From: Gleimia hominis
GTDB lineage: Bacteria; Actinomycetota; Actinomycetes; Actinomycetales; Actinomycetaceae
Assembly (NCBI RefSeq): GCF_002871945.2
Contig: NZ_CP126963.1
Coordinates: forward strand, 992,001 to 1,056,000
Length of the DNA: 64,000 nucleotides
Direction: 5' to 3'
Shown: piece after piece, positions 1 to 9,316 of the stretch
Position numbering within the stretch: the first letter of the stretch is position 1
How the letters are laid out: each line of letters starts with the position of its first letter
Translations under genes and position numbers: made by a program
Notes under the pieces: generated by a model
What the model saw: the letters and a program-made list of their open reading frames with translations, nothing else
What the model was told of the DNA's origin: nothing
The model's database searches: none

Positions 1-268
1 AGTCGAAGTCTTCTTTCAGCCGCGCGCTTGGAGTATACGATTCGGCGGGCAATGCGGATTCGTTCAGCAGCGCCCCAGTGATCACCTCTAGCGTGTGGTC
101 ATCTACCCCACCGGGATTGTCCGAACCCAGCGTGCGTCCTTGCGCGGACTTCTTTTCTCCCGATTCCTCGCCACGAGGCGTGTTTTTGTCACCGTTCAAA
201 GACGCCAGTTTTCCCTGTTCCTCAGGCAAATCAATTCCAAGCATCTGAGCAATCGAAACACCACTCAT
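1..268 (-). CDS. Acyl carrier protein-like, C-terminal part cut by window edge
   Basis: The visible N-terminal 89 codons start at an ATG behind a G-rich stretch (GGGGG). The first ~55 residues are polar and of low complexity (MSGVSIAQMLGIDLPEE, then Lys/Glu/Ser-rich). From about residue 58 the pattern VDDHTLEVITGALLNESALP followed by a Glu-Asp-Phe-Asp near residue 88 resembles helix I and the loop that precedes the phosphopantetheine Ser of acyl carrier proteins. The Ser motif itself would lie beyond the edge. The DUF3145 gene lies upstream on the same strand, and in other actinobacteria DUF3145 sits by fatty-acid synthase genes (acpP/fabF), which supports the call. The N-terminal extension is unusual for an ACP. 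The family assignment is an inference from a short segment. Confidence 0.5.
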   Translation of the reverse strand, partial: MSGVSIAQMLGIDLPEEQGKLASLNGDKNTPRGEESGEKKSAQGRTLGSDNPGGVDDHTLEVITGALLNESALPAESYTPSARLKEDFD

Positions 269-313
269 CACTCACGCCCCCTATTTGACTCAAACATTAC
301 CGCCCACGAAGCT

Positions 314-814
314 TTATCCGACCCGGTGCAGCCAACGCACAGGCACACCTGCGCCCGCATACCGGAACGGTTCCAACTCATCATCCCACGCCTGCCCCAA
401 CGCCAAGTTCAGACGCTCACGCAACGAAGCTAAATCACTGGAAGACTCCATCGCAGCCCGGACCCTGTCTTCGGGAACCATCATGTTTCCCGACGTGTCC
501 ATCGGGGCGTGAAAAATCCCAAGGTCCGGCGTATGACACCAACGCGCACCATCGGATCCACGCACCGGTTCCTCCGTGATCTCGTAACGCAAATGCTCCC
601 ACCCGCGCAGTGCGGATGCCAGCCGGGCCCCCGTTCCAACTGGGCCTACCCAAGAATACTCGGTGCGCACCATACCGGGCGCCGCCGGCTGGTCAGTCCA
701 CTCCAGGTTCACAGCCTGGTCGAGCACACCGGAGACATTCCACTCCAAGTGTGGACACAGCGCCGGCGGGGTTGAATGCACAAAAAGTACACCGCGCGTA
801 AAACTCCCGGTCAT
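314..814 (-). CDS. DUF3145 family protein
   Basis: 166-residue protein beginning MTGSFTRGVLFVHSTPPALC, the characteristic start of the actinobacterial DUF3145 family. I chose the ATG at 814 rather than the longer frame to 880 because a good ribosome-binding site (GAAGGAGGC) lies just upstream and family members start here. The molecular function is unknown. Conserved features include a central WSWVGP-like segment (here YSWVGP) and a C-terminal block rich in Leu/Glu. In Streptomyces and mycobacteria the gene neighbours type II fatty-acid synthesis genes; here an ACP-like gene follows 45 bases downstream on the same strand, so a link to lipid metabolism is inferred only from context. Confidence 0.85.
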   Translation of the reverse strand: MTGSFTRGVLFVHSTPPALCPHLEWNVSGVLDQAVNLEWTDQPAAPGMVRTEYSWVGPVGTGARLASALRGWEHLRYEITEEPVRGSDGARWCHTPDLGIFHAPMDTSGNMMVPEDRVRAAMESSSDLASLRERLNLALGQAWDDELEPFRYAGAGVPVRWLHRVG

Positions 815-1254
815 GTCGTTGCCTCCTTCAAGTTGACCAGATCGTCTTCCCCTACGTCCAGCCCTAAGAGACACCCACACGCCTCAGCGGTGTAACAAAC
901 TATTAAATTCTGAAACTACACTTCCTAGCTGGCAGCTAGACTGATCCAACCGTACTCGCCTGGTCTGCCAGCTAAACAACTGTAGCCGTCACCCTCATTT
1001 TGCCCCACTTTCGCGTGTTACACAAGAGCGCAACATGCCTTATGAAGAACGGTGACACGTCGTACTTGGATGCTGCAGGTACAACGGTGCTCACGCACCA
1101 AAAGGCAGCAAGTGCAACGATGCCCGCGTGCCAAAAGGCAGCAAGTGCAACGATGCCCGCGTGCCAAAAGGCAGCAAGTGCAACTATGGCCGCATGTCTA
1201 AAGACTGCAAGCACAGTGGTAACAGCGCGGGAGCTTCATGCGCGCGAAGGTAAA
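815..1254. other. Intergenic region with tandem repeat, no gene supported
   Basis: This 440-base gap between def (ending 1255) and DUF3145 (starting 814) contains a 33-bp tandem repeat in its right half. The short open frames that cross the repeat on both strands (972-1214 minus, 1000-1320 plus) exist because the repeat length is a multiple of three, and neither has a convincing ribosome-binding site. The left part (about 880-970) is AT-richer and probably holds the promoter of the DUF3145 gene, but no clear hexamer pair is seen. Confidence 0.5.
1065..1218. repeat. 33-bp tandem repeat downstream of def
   Basis: Three good copies lie end to end at 1098-1130, 1131-1163 and 1164-1196. The first two are identical and the third has a few substitutions; degenerate copies flank them on both sides (from about 1065 and to about 1218). 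Each unit starts with CCAAAAGGCAGCAAGTGCAA. It lies on the 3' side of the def gene, beginning about 35 bases after its stop codon. The unit length equals 11 codons, so open frames run through it on both strands, but it does not look like a gene. Confidence 0.85.
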
Positions 1255-1746
1255 TCACCCCATAATCTCGCGCACTTGCTTCATGGCCTTACGTCGCATT
1301 GCCCGATCCAAGCGATCTAAGTAGAGCATGCCATCGAGGTGATCGCATTCATGTTGAATACAGCGCCCCATGAGCTCTTCACCCTCAACGACCTTCTTCT
1401 TCCCATCCAAGTCAATGCCCTCGGCCCGGGCATACCAAGCCCGCTTCGTAGGAAACCACAGGTTAGGAACCGACAAGCAACCCTCGTCGCCATCTTGATA
1501 CTCATCCTCAGACAACTCCACAATGCGGGGGTTAAGGATGTAATCCACCTCGCCGTCAATATTCCACGAGAATGCGCGCAGACCAACCCCAATCTGGTTC
1601 GCCGCCAACCCCGCACGACCTTCTTCATCGACGTTCTCTAACAGATCGTCAACTAGGTGCTTAACTGCCTCATCAATCTTTGTAATAGGCTCACACGGAG
1701 TGCGCAGCACCGGGTCCCCAATAACTCGGATATCACGAACCGTCAT
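1255..1746 (-). CDS. def: Peptide deformylase
   Basis: 163-residue metalloenzyme that removes the formyl group from the N-terminal methionine of new proteins in the cytoplasm. All three family motifs are present: GLAANQ at 46-51 (motif 1), EGCLS at 88-92 with the metal-binding Cys90, and QHECDH at 131-136 with the two metal-binding His and the catalytic Glu133. The ATG overlaps the proS stop codon by four bases (ATGA), so the two are translationally coupled: tRNA charging and N-terminal maturation in one operon. Length is typical of a short actinobacterial deformylase. Confidence 0.97.
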   Translation of the reverse strand: MTVRDIRVIGDPVLRTPCEPITKIDEAVKHLVDDLLENVDEEGRAGLAANQIGVGLRAFSWNIDGEVDYILNPRIVELSEDEYQDGDEGCLSVPNLWFPTKRAWYARAEGIDLDGKKKVVEGEELMGRCIQHECDHLDGMLYLDRLDRAMRRKAMKQVREIMG

Positions 1747-3554
1747 TCGTTTGCCTCCAAATTCGCTTCCAATTGCGCCTTAATAACCTGGGCTGCATCC
1801 GCCACAGGGATCTCACGTGCAGACTTGCCACGCCGATCACGTAGCTCCACCACACCCTGCTTCAAACCGCGCCCAACCACGAGCACGTAAGGCATCCCCA
1901 TCAATTCCGAATCCGCGAACTTTACGCCCGCAGACACCTTCTTCCGGTCGTCATACAACACGTCGAATCCAGCCTTGGACACGGCCGCAGAAATATCCGC
2001 TGCAGTCGAGAAAATCTCCTCCCCCTTACCCGCAGCGACTACCTGCAAGTGGAACGGTGCCACCACCATGGGCCAAGACAACCCCTTCTCATCGTGGTAA
2101 AACTCCGCAAGCGCTGCCAGCACGCGAGACACCCCAATGCCATACGACCCCATGGTCACAACCTGGGACTTCCCGTTCTGATCCAACACCTTCAAATCCA
2201 ATGCCTGCGCGTACTTGCGGCCCAGTTGGAAAATATGCCCAATCTCAATCCCCCGCGCCAACTGCAACGGACCGGAACCATCCGGCGACGGATCCCCCTG
2301 CCGGATCTGCGCGGCCTCTACCGTGCCATCGGCAGTGAAATCCCGGCCCATCACGAGGTTATACACGTGCTTACCGACCGCGTTACCACCCGCAATCCAC
2401 GCGGTACCATCAACCACCCGCGGGTCGACCAGGAACCGAACTGACCCCGAAGGGTTACCATCCGCATCCACAGTCCGCCCCTCATAGTTTGGGCCACACG
2501 CCTGCGGGCCCAAGAACCCCGGTACCAACTCCGGATGCTGCGCCAAGTCCTCAGCAGTTGCCATCTCCACTTCCGCCGGTGCGAACGAAGCTTCTACACG
2601 TTTCATATCCACCTCGCGGTCACCGGGAATCCCCAAGTTAACTACTTCCCGCTCCCCACCTGGGTGAACGAGGGTGAGCACCACGGACTTCAACGTGTCC
2701 TTCGCTTCCCACGGCCGATCCTCCCGTGGATAAAGCTCATTCGACACCCGCACCAAATCTTCAATCGTCCCCGCATCCGGCGTATCCCGCACATCCGCTG
2801 CCGGCACGTGCGACGCATCCACCGGATCAGGCGCGGGAGTCACCACTGCCTCCGCGTTCGCCGCGTAACCCGAAGGGGCACGCACAAACGTGTCCTCACC
2901 AATCTCACAGGGATGCAAAAACTCCTCCGAACGCGAACCCCCCATCGCGCCCGACATGGCTGCACAAATCACATACGGCAACCCCAACCGATCAAAGATC
3001 CGCTGATACGCCGCCCGCTGTGAATCGTAAGACGCGTCCAACCCCTCATCGTCAATATCGAAACTGTACGCATCCTTCATGACGAACTCCCGGCCGCGAA
3101 TAACCCCTGCCCGCGGCCGCGCCTCATCGCGATACTTCGTCTGAATCTGATACAAAACCGTTGGCAAGTCCTTATACGACGAATACAAGTCCTTCACCAG
3201 GAGCGTGAACATCTCCTCGTGAGTCGGTGCCAACAAGTAGTCGCCCCCACGCCGGTCCTTAAGTTTAAACAGCGTCGGACCGTATTCGTCCCAACGATCC
3301 GTCTTCTGATACGGCTCCGCAGGCAGCAACGCGGGGAACAGCACCTCCTGAGCCCCGGCCGCGTCCATCTCCTCACGCACCACGCGTTCGACATTACGCA
3401 ACACCTTCAACCCCAGGGGCAACCAACTGTAAATCCCCGGAGCAGTCCGGCGGATATAACCCGCCCGGACCATCAACTTATGGCTAGCAACTTCCGCGTC
3501 AGCCGGGTCCTCCCGAAGGGTTCGGACAAAGTAATCAGACATGTTTTTCAGCAC
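1743..3554 (-). CDS. proS: Prolyl-tRNA synthetase
   Basis: 603-residue class II aminoacyl-tRNA synthetase that charges tRNA-Pro. The start [20 protein letters not shown] is typical; an inner Met at residue 5 is a possible alternative start. Motif 2 lies around residues 141-162 ([10 protein letters not shown] then [12 protein letters not shown]), and motif 3 near the C-terminal catalytic part ([14 protein letters not shown]). The length and the stretch at about 225-410 show the bacterial-type insertion domain between motifs 2 and 3, which in this family hydrolyses Ala-tRNA-Pro. The stop overlaps the def start. About 85 bases separate it from ispG upstream; these carry no clear terminator. Confidence 0.97.
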   Translation of the reverse strand: MLKNMSDYFVRTLREDPADAEVASHKLMVRAGYIRRTAPGIYSWLPLGLKVLRNVERVVREEMDAAGAQEVLFPALLPAEPYQKTDRWDEYGPTLFKLKDRRGGDYLLAPTHEEMFTLLVKDLYSSYKDLPTVLYQIQTKYRDEARPRAGVIRGREFVMKDAYSFDIDDEGLDASYDSQRAAYQRIFDRLGLPYVICAAMSGAMGGSRSEEFLHPCEIGEDTFVRAPSGYAANAEAVVTPAPDPVDASHVPAADVRDTPDAGTIEDLVRVSNELYPREDRPWEAKDTLKSVVLTLVHPGGEREVVNLGIPGDREVDMKRVEASFAPAEVEMATAEDLAQHPELVPGFLGPQACGPNYEGRTVDADGNPSGSVRFLVDPRVVDGTAWIAGGNAVGKHVYNLVMGRDFTADGTVEAAQIRQGDPSPDGSGPLQLARGIEIGHIFQLGRKYAQALDLKVLDQNGKSQVVTMGSYGIGVSRVLAALAEFYHDEKGLSWPMVVAPFHLQVVAAGKGEEIFSTAADISAAVSKAGFDVLYDDRKKVSAGVKFADSELMGMPYVLVVGRGLKQGVVELRDRRGKSAREIPVADAAQVIKAQLEANLEANE

Positions 3555-3640
3555 ATCTAAAAGACTACGTCAAAGCCGCCTGAGGACGAAACCAAGTCTT
3601 AAATACTAGCCCGGTTGAGGGCGTAAAAACCAAATGAATG

Positions 3641-4789
3641 CTATGCCAAGACGTCTACGTGACCGGAGCCTTCCTCAAGCCCCATTTCTTTTGCCAGCCG
3701 GTGCGCATGCTCCAAAAGGGTTGGGACGATCTCTTCCTCCGGCACCGACGCCACCGTCTTGCCCTTAATGAAAATCCGGCCCTTCCCGTTACCAGAAGCC
3801 ACGCCCAGGTCAGCCTCACGCGCTTCCCCAGGTCCGTTCACCACGCACCCCATAACCGCTACCCGCAGTGGAACAGTCAGCTCCTTGAGGCCTTCCGTGA
3901 CTTCGTTTGCCAAAGCATAAACATCCACCTGCGCGCGCCCACACGACGGGCACGACACAATCTCTAACGTGCGTTCACGCAAACCCATCGACTGGAGGAT
4001 CTCAATTCCCACCTTCACTTCCTCCACCGGAGGGGCCGACAAAGACACGCGGATCGTGTCACCAATCCCCTGGCGCAGCAGCGCACCAAACGCCGTTGCA
4101 GACTTGATTGTCCCCTGGAACTGCGGGCCCGCTTCCGTCACCCCCAGGTGAAGGGGCCAATCACCGTTTTCCGCCAATATCTCATACGCGCGGATCATTA
4201 CCACGGGATCATGGTGCTTCACTGAAATCTTGAAGTCGTGAAAGTCGTATTGCTCAAAAAGCGATGCTTCCCACATCGCGGACTCCGCAAGTGCTTCCGG
4301 CGTTGCCTTCCCGTACTTTTCCATAATCCGCCGGTCGAGCGACCCGGCATTCACCCCGATGCGCAGCGACGTCCCATGGTCGCGAGCACACTTGGTGATG
4401 TCTTCAATCTGATCGTCGAACTTGCGGATGTTCCCCGGGTTCACACGCACCCCCGCGCAACCACCTTCAATGGCTTTAAACACGTAGCGGGGTTGGAAGT
4501 GGATATCAGCAATCACGGGGATCGTGGATTGCTTCGCGATGATCGGCAGCGCCTCCGCGTCATCTGCTGAAGGGCACGCTACCCGCACAATGTCACAGCC
4601 AGCAGCAGTCAACTCGGCGATCTGCTGCAAGGTTGCCCCGATGTCAGTGGTCTTTGTTGTGGTCATAGACTGAACGGATATCGGGGATCCACCGCCCACC
4701 GGCACATCCCCCACGTGGATCAAGCGGGTTTTCTTGCGCGGAAACGGTGGTTCTTTTACCTCGGGCATTCCTAGATTCACTGCAGTCAC
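3641..4789 (-). CDS. ispG: 4-hydroxy-3-methylbut-2-enyl diphosphate synthase
   Basis: 382-residue [4Fe-4S] enzyme of the MEP pathway that reduces methylerythritol cyclodiphosphate to HMBPP. The cluster ligands Cys280 and Cys283 (SCPSCGR) and Cys315 ([10 protein letters not shown]) are present, as are the N-terminal TIM-barrel motifs [11 protein letters not shown] and GVRVNPGNI. The pathway partner dxr lies 1.5 kb upstream on the same strand. The start is a GTG without a clear Shine-Dalgarno sequence; a GATAAT hexamer six bases upstream suggests a leaderless transcript, with an in-frame GTG (codon 4) and ATG (codon 8) as alternatives. Confidence 0.96.
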   Translation of the reverse strand: MTAVNLGMPEVKEPPFPRKKTRLIHVGDVPVGGGSPISVQSMTTTKTTDIGATLQQIAELTAAGCDIVRVACPSADDAEALPIIAKQSTIPVIADIHFQPRYVFKAIEGGCAGVRVNPGNIRKFDDQIEDITKCARDHGTSLRIGVNAGSLDRRIMEKYGKATPEALAESAMWEASLFEQYDFHDFKISVKHHDPVVMIRAYEILAENGDWPLHLGVTEAGPQFQGTIKSATAFGALLRQGIGDTIRVSLSAPPVEEVKVGIEILQSMGLRERTLEIVSCPSCGRAQVDVYALANEVTEGLKELTVPLRVAVMGCVVNGPGEAREADLGVASGNGKGRIFIKGKTVASVPEEEIVPTLLEHAHRLAKEMGLEEGSGHVDVLA

Positions 4790-4795
4790 GCTGTC

Positions 4796-4801
4796 ATTAT
4801 C
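4796..4801 (-). promoter_or_regulatory. Candidate -10 element for ispG
   Basis: GATAAT on the minus strand, ending six bases before the ispG GTG. That distance places the transcription start at or next to the start codon. No good -35 hexamer is seen at 16-18 bases upstream, so this is a candidate only. Confidence 0.4.
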
Positions 4802-4946
4802 CTCTGTTAGTTCGTAAAAATCGACTCATGGTGGGCCATTGCGCATTCCCTACCCCGCCGACGTTGCTAGTAATCTGATTCGATGCCCCAACTAGTCCGC
4901 GCTAGACCCGCACGTATGCTTGCGCGAGGGCCGCAGATTACCCAAG

Positions 4947-6182
4947 TTAACGCAGCAGGTGAATCGGGTTAATAATATCGGCTGCTATCAGCACTAGCGT
5001 CATCACCGCGAATACCAGCACCATAGTGTAGGTCAGGGGCATGAGGCGCGCCGTATCTGCCGGCCCCGGATCTGGTTTACGGCGCATCCGGTTGTAGGTC
5101 CGCCGCGCACCTTCCCACAGGGCACCCGCCACGTGCCCGCCGTCTAGCGGGGGTAGTGGGATCAAGTTGAACACGAACAGCGCCATGTTCAGTGATCCCC
5201 ACAAGGACAGCAGCACACCGGCGCGGTCCCACACCGTAACCTGCGGATTCGTGTCGGCAGAAACCTCCCCGGCTAAACGCCCCACCCCCACGACGGACAA
5301 CACCGAGTTCGGGTCGCGCGGCCGGTCTTGGAATAGCCCGACCGTAGTGTCCCACACGGCTTTCGGCAAGCGCAGAACAACCGATGCGGTAGCCGTGAAC
5401 GTGTGCCACGACGCGTCCGCCACGTCCACCACGCTAGCGCGCCGGCGTTCAAAGCCGGCCACTATCCCGGCTTTAGCCTGTCCGTTCACAGCCTTGGGTG
5501 CGACCGTGTAACTTTTAGTCTTGCCCTCGCGTTGCACCTGCACCGGGACTGCGCGTGAACCGGACGCCGTGATCTGCTCCACCAGCTGCGGCCACGTATC
5601 CACCCGGTGCCCGTCCCAAGCCACCACCGTGTCGCCCGCACGCAAACCAGCCTCATACGCCGGACTTTTCGGCGCACCCTGCTCGCACTGGCCCAAACAC
5701 TGCGGAACCTGCGCAAGTTTCGTCACCGGCTGCTGCACACCGATGCCCATCATCACGATCGCGATCAGCACAATCGACATGACGAGATTCACCGTTGGGC
5801 CACCTAGCATCACCACCAGCTTTTTAGGCACCGACAGGTTATAAAACGCTTGCGGCTCCCGCCCAGCTGGCAGTTCCTCCGCCGACGCTTCCCGCGCTTC
5901 CTGTGCGAGCGTGGGTCTGCCATCGGCTTTGTGTGTACGCACGCCCTCACGGGCAGGAGCGAACATACCCGCCAACCGCACATATCCACCCAAAAGAATG
6001 GCTTTCACCCCGTATTCCGTATCCCCGCGTTTCTTAGACCACAGGGTGGGGCCAAAACCTACCATGTACTGAGGGACGTATACCCCGAATTTCTTAGCGG
6101 GCAGCAGGTGCCCTAACTCGTGTAGCGCCACCGAAAGAATCAACGCCACAATCGCCAACACAATGCCTAACAGGTAACCCAT
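4947..6182 (-). CDS. RIP site-2 metalloprotease, RseP/Rip1-like
   Basis: 411-residue intramembrane zinc metalloprotease (M50 family). HELGH at residues 21-25 lies in the first membrane helix; a PDZ-like region (about 155-245) and the late motif with LPPLDGGH in a C-terminal membrane helix complete the active-site framework. In related bacteria such proteases cut membrane-bound anti-sigma factors and signal-peptide remnants. The ATG at 6182 is chosen over an upstream one because GAAGGAG precedes it at good spacing. It sits between ispG and dxr, an order common in actinobacteria (dxr-rip-ispG). The substrate here is unknown. Confidence 0.92.
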   Translation of the reverse strand: MGYLLGIVLAIVALILSVALHELGHLLPAKKFGVYVPQYMVGFGPTLWSKKRGDTEYGVKAILLGGYVRLAGMFAPAREGVRTHKADGRPTLAQEAREASAEELPAGREPQAFYNLSVPKKLVVMLGGPTVNLVMSIVLIAIVMMGIGVQQPVTKLAQVPQCLGQCEQGAPKSPAYEAGLRAGDTVVAWDGHRVDTWPQLVEQITASGSRAVPVQVQREGKTKSYTVAPKAVNGQAKAGIVAGFERRRASVVDVADASWHTFTATASVVLRLPKAVWDTTVGLFQDRPRDPNSVLSVVGVGRLAGEVSADTNPQVTVWDRAGVLLSLWGSLNMALFVFNLIPLPPLDGGHVAGALWEGARRTYNRMRRKPDPGPADTARLMPLTYTMVLVFAVMTLVLIAADIINPIHLLR

Positions 6183-6231
6183 GACGCTCCTTCGGTGGAA
6201 TCGAAACAAACCTCCCGACGATTATTCGCCC

Positions 6232-6339
6232 TCACGGCTTTGTGTTCAAGTTCAACGGTTGCGGCTGTACGTTTGACCGTTACGCGTTCAGGTTCGACAA
6301 GTGCCGCGTTCAAGTTTGACAGTGCCGCGTTCAAGTTCA
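6232..6339 (-). repeat. Degenerate 20-22-bp tandem repeat after dxr
   Basis: Read on the minus strand from the dxr stop codon, about five units follow one another, each built around AACTTGAACGCGGCACTTG with growing divergence (TCAAACTTGAACGCGGCAC, then TCGAACCTGAACGCGTAAC, TCAAACGTACAGCCGCAAC, TTGAACTTGAACACAAAGC). They fill the gap between dxr and the protease gene. No gene or terminator with a T-tract is visible in it. Confidence 0.7.
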
Positions 6340-7524
6340 CTGATCCGCAATGAGGTTCCGGGCCCGCTCCACAGCCCAGTGTTGCACCTGCACAATCTGC
6401 TCGAAGGTTGGCCCATCAACACCGGTGTGTTCGTCAAGCACGCGCGCAACCGTGTCCACGATGTCCAGGTACGGTAAGTTTCCAGCTAGGAACGCGTCCA
6501 CGCACACTTCGTTCGCTGCGTTCAGCACCGCCGCGTGCGTGTCAGATGCCGCCACCGCACTGCGCGCCAAGTTCATCGCCGGGAAAGTCTGATTATCCAC
6601 AGGTTCGAATGTCCACGACGTCGGTTCATCCCACGTGCAGGGGGCTTCCACGTCTGCCCACCGCTGTGGCGCCGACAGGGCCAGCGCAATCGGCAACTTC
6701 ATGTCCGGTGGTGATGCCTGCGCGATCGTCGCCCCATCTTTAAACGTCACCATTGAATGCACAATCGACTGCGGGTGCACAACCGCGTCAATCTTTTCCG
6801 CTGAAACGTCAAACAACACCGACGCTTCAATCAGTTCCAAGCCTTTATTCATGAGGGTAGAGGAGTTGATCGTCACCACCGGCCCCATGCTCCACGTGGG
6901 GTGCGCCAGCGCCTGCTTTGCGGTTACGTCCGTCAGTTCCGCCCGGGTGCGTCCTCGGAACGGCCCTCCGGAGGCGGTGAGCACGAGCCGTGCGACCTCA
7001 CTGCTGCCCGTAACCACGGGGGAAGTGAGCCCTTTTTCGTGCTTACCGGCCGATAGGCATTGGGCGATCGCACTGTGTTCCGAATCGACGGGGGTGACCT
7101 GCCCGGGCCGGGTCATCGCCGCGCGCACGAGCGGCGCGCCCACCACTAAAGATTCTTTGTTCGCGAGCGCCAGTTGAGCTCCACTGCGCAATGCCGCAAG
7201 CGTGGGTTCAAGACCGATCCCACCGGTGATACCGTTCAGCACCACACCTTCGGGACCCAGCATGCTCGCGGCCTGGGTCACCGCGGCTTCCCCCACGCCT
7301 ACGCGCACACGCTCCCCCACCAGGTCTTGCAGTTCCCGCGCATCCCCCTTCGCCACCGCCACGAACTCCGGTTCGTACTGCTTCACCTGCCGCGCGAGCA
7401 GCTTGAAGTTGTTTCCACCCGCCGCGAGGGCGCGCACGCGCATGCGACCCGGGTGAGAAGCAAGTACCTCAAGCGCCTGCGTCCCAATCGAACCCGTAGA
7501 CCCCAAAATAACGACGTCGCGCAT
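6337..7524 (-). CDS. dxr: 1-deoxy-D-xylulose 5-phosphate reductoisomerase
   Basis: 395-residue NADPH-dependent enzyme, second step of the MEP isoprenoid pathway. N-terminal Rossmann motif GSTGSIGTQALEV starts at residue 8. The catalytic block with PVDSEHSAI and the substrate-binding segment LTASGGPFRG are intact, as are NKESLVVGAP and the C-terminal helical domain with NAANEV. Length matches the family. Three bases separate it from the DivIVA-like gene upstream, so the two are probably co-transcribed, with the protease and ispG further downstream. Confidence 0.97.
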   Translation of the reverse strand: MRDVVILGSTGSIGTQALEVLASHPGRMRVRALAAGGNNFKLLARQVKQYEPEFVAVAKGDARELQDLVGERVRVGVGEAAVTQAASMLGPEGVVLNGITGGIGLEPTLAALRSGAQLALANKESLVVGAPLVRAAMTRPGQVTPVDSEHSAIAQCLSAGKHEKGLTSPVVTGSSEVARLVLTASGGPFRGRTRAELTDVTAKQALAHPTWSMGPVVTINSSTLMNKGLELIEASVLFDVSAEKIDAVVHPQSIVHSMVTFKDGATIAQASPPDMKLPIALALSAPQRWADVEAPCTWDEPTSWTFEPVDNQTFPAMNLARSAVAASDTHAAVLNAANEVCVDAFLAGNLPYLDIVDTVARVLDEHTGVDGPTFEQIVQVQHWAVERARNLIADQ

Positions 7525-7527
7525 CGT

Positions 7528-8082
7528 TCACTCCACCGCCAGCAGAATCTCAATCACCCGCGAAAGATACGCGTCGACTGGGCCTTCCTTGTACGCTTCC
7601 GCACCTTTCGCAACTTTGAACGTGAGGTGACGAACCTCCTCGGCGGTAAGCGTGTCTTCGTCGTCAAAGAACCGGCCCAGGCGATCCAGAAAATCATCCA
7701 CCTGCAAACTGTCGTACCCCTGCTTACCTTTCGCGGGGTGCGCAAACCTCTCCCCCACGGGACGAACCAAACGCGGGTACAGAGTCGTTGCCCGGTCCGC
7801 AACGTGGTTCAGCCATGCCTGTTCCCCGTTCACCGCCACGTGATCCGCCCTGTCACGGGTTACGAACGCGCCTTCCATGCGGTCTAGCGCCGCATCCACT
7901 GCAGCTGGGTCGTACCCACCGCGACGCATCGGGAACGCGGCATTGCGCACGTGTTCAGACGTGAAATCCGACAGTTGACGGTTCTGCTCATAGGCTTCGC
8001 GAGCTTTTTCGAAGAAGCTATTTACCGCATCTTGGTCGTATCCCTTTTGGAAGAACTTCGTTGATGGGAAGAAGTCAGTCAT
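7528..8082 (-). CDS. DivIVA-repeat protein
   Basis: 184-residue soluble protein made of four similar segments, each with a short Phe-containing stretch, a GY or AY turn and a VDxFLxR-like helix: KGYDQDAVNSFFEKA (about residues 12-26), GGYDPAAVDAALDRM, QGYDSLQVDDFLDRL and EAYKEGPVDAYLSRV. This is the DivIVA N-terminal motif known from actinobacterial septum and pole proteins. There is no long coiled coil, so it is not a classical Wag31. The ATG at 8082 has AGAGGAA upstream and overlaps the rlmN stop by eight bases. Probably a cytoplasmic protein of cell-envelope or division scaffolding; the exact role is unknown. Confidence 0.75.
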   Translation of the reverse strand: MTDFFPSTKFFQKGYDQDAVNSFFEKAREAYEQNRQLSDFTSEHVRNAAFPMRRGGYDPAAVDAALDRMEGAFVTRDRADHVAVNGEQAWLNHVADRATTLYPRLVRPVGERFAHPAKGKQGYDSLQVDDFLDRLGRFFDDEDTLTAEEVRHLTFKVAKGAEAYKEGPVDAYLSRVIEILLAVE

Positions 8083-9316
8083 GCGTTTTTTCCTCTTCTT
8101 TCGCGACTTTAGTTGCGAGTTGACCACACGCGCCGTCAATATCTGATCCACGTGTATCACGAATTGTTGTGGAAATCCCTGCGCCGCGCAGCACGCTCAC
8201 GAATTCCTCTTGCGCCGCCCTGGTGGAGGCAGTCCATATGGATCCCGGCGTTGGGTTCAGCGGAATAGGGTTCACGTGCACCCAACCGTGTCCGCGGGCG
8301 TTGAGTTGATCCGCCAGCAGCTGCGCGCGCCACGGGTGGTCGTTCATGTCCTTAATTAGCGCGTATTCAATCGACACGCGCCGGCCCGTTGTAACGAAAT
8401 ATTCCCGAGCAGCGTCCAGCAGTTCCCCCACTTTCCAACGGGAGTTTATTGGGATGAGGGGGTCTCTAAGCTCATCATCCGGTGCGTGTAAGGACACGGC
8501 TAAGGTCACCGGGTACCCCAGTGCAGCTAGTTTCTTTATGCCGGGGACAAGCCCAACAGTTGAGACCGTGATGTTCCGAGCCGAGAGGCCGAAGCCGTTC
8601 GGTGGCTCTTCAATCAGCCCTTTCAGCACGTTTTTGAGGGCACCGAAGTTCGCTAGCGGCTCGCCCATACCCATGAACACCACGTTCGTTAACCGGGTTG
8701 CCCCACCCGCCAGATCGCCGCGTTCACACGCTTTGGCCGCTAACCGCACCTGTTCGAGGATTTCCGCGGCCGACAGGTTACGCGTAAGGCCCATCTGCCC
8801 CGTAGCGCAAAACGGGCAGCCCATTCCACACCCTGCTTGCGAGGAGATACACAGCGTGGTGCGTTTAGGGTAACGCATGAGCACCGACTCCACGCGGGCA
8901 CCGTCGAACAGTGACCACAGGTGTTTCAACGTGTAGCCAGCATCAGCTTTTTGCGTTGTCACGTGTTCCACTAACTGCGGCAGAAAACCTTCGCGCAATG
9001 GCGCGCGCAGCTGCTGGGGAATATCCGACATGAGCTCCGGGTTCGCTTCAAAATGCGTGAAGTACTGCCGGGACAGCTGGTCGGCCCGGAACCCGGGGAT
9101 TCCCATTTCTTTGAGAGCCTGCTTGCGTGCCTCCATCGTCAGGTCCGCCATGTGCGCCGGTGCTTTCCCCCGGCGTTTGGGACGCATCGACACGCGGGCC
9201 CGCGCATCTTTAGAGCGCGCCCCCTCAGGCAACTGGTCGGTAGGCATCACTTGCCGCGCATTCCGCGACTGCCGGGAGCGAACGGGCTGATGCAACGCGG
9301 GTCTTTGCGGGCTCAT
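8075..9316 (-). CDS. rlmN: 23S rRNA/tRNA adenine-C2 methyltransferase
   Basis: 413-residue radical-SAM enzyme that methylates A2503 of 23S rRNA and A37 of some tRNAs. The CxxxCxxC cluster motif is seen as CGMGCPFCATGQMG, and the SAM-binding GMGEPLAN follows. The C-terminal ITVSTVGLVPGI and the segment with DTRGSDIDGACGQL contain the second catalytic Cys. The N-terminal ~50 residues are an Arg-rich extension; an internal Met near residue 56 (MADLTMEARKQAL) might be the true start, but the ATG at 9316 overlaps the cdsA stop (ATGA), which favours coupling. Confidence 0.95.
   Translation of the reverse strand: MSPQRPALHQPVRSRQSRNARQVMPTDQLPEGARSKDARARVSMRPKRRGKAPAHMADLTMEARKQALKEMGIPGFRADQLSRQYFTHFEANPELMSDIPQQLRAPLREGFLPQLVEHVTTQKADAGYTLKHLWSLFDGARVESVLMRYPKRTTLCISSQAGCGMGCPFCATGQMGLTRNLSAAEILEQVRLAAKACERGDLAGGATRLTNVVFMGMGEPLANFGALKNVLKGLIEEPPNGFGLSARNITVSTVGLVPGIKKLAALGYPVTLAVSLHAPDDELRDPLIPINSRWKVGELLDAAREYFVTTGRRVSIEYALIKDMNDHPWRAQLLADQLNARGHGWVHVNPIPLNPTPGSIWTASTRAAQEEFVSVLRGAGISTTIRDTRGSDIDGACGQLATKVAKEEEKTHD

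Noticed and set aside
95..433. 112-codon plus-strand frame at the left edge
   Set aside because: It is antisense to the ACP-like and DUF3145 genes and has Arg/His/Thr-rich shadow composition.
1065..1218. Repeat array as a CRISPR
   Set aside because: The units are contiguous without unique spacers and no cas genes are present.
972..1320. Open frames of 80 and 106 codons across the repeat near def
   Set aside because: They are open because the repeat is 33 bases long; there is no ribosome-binding site, no family match and the second frame overlaps def on the other strand.
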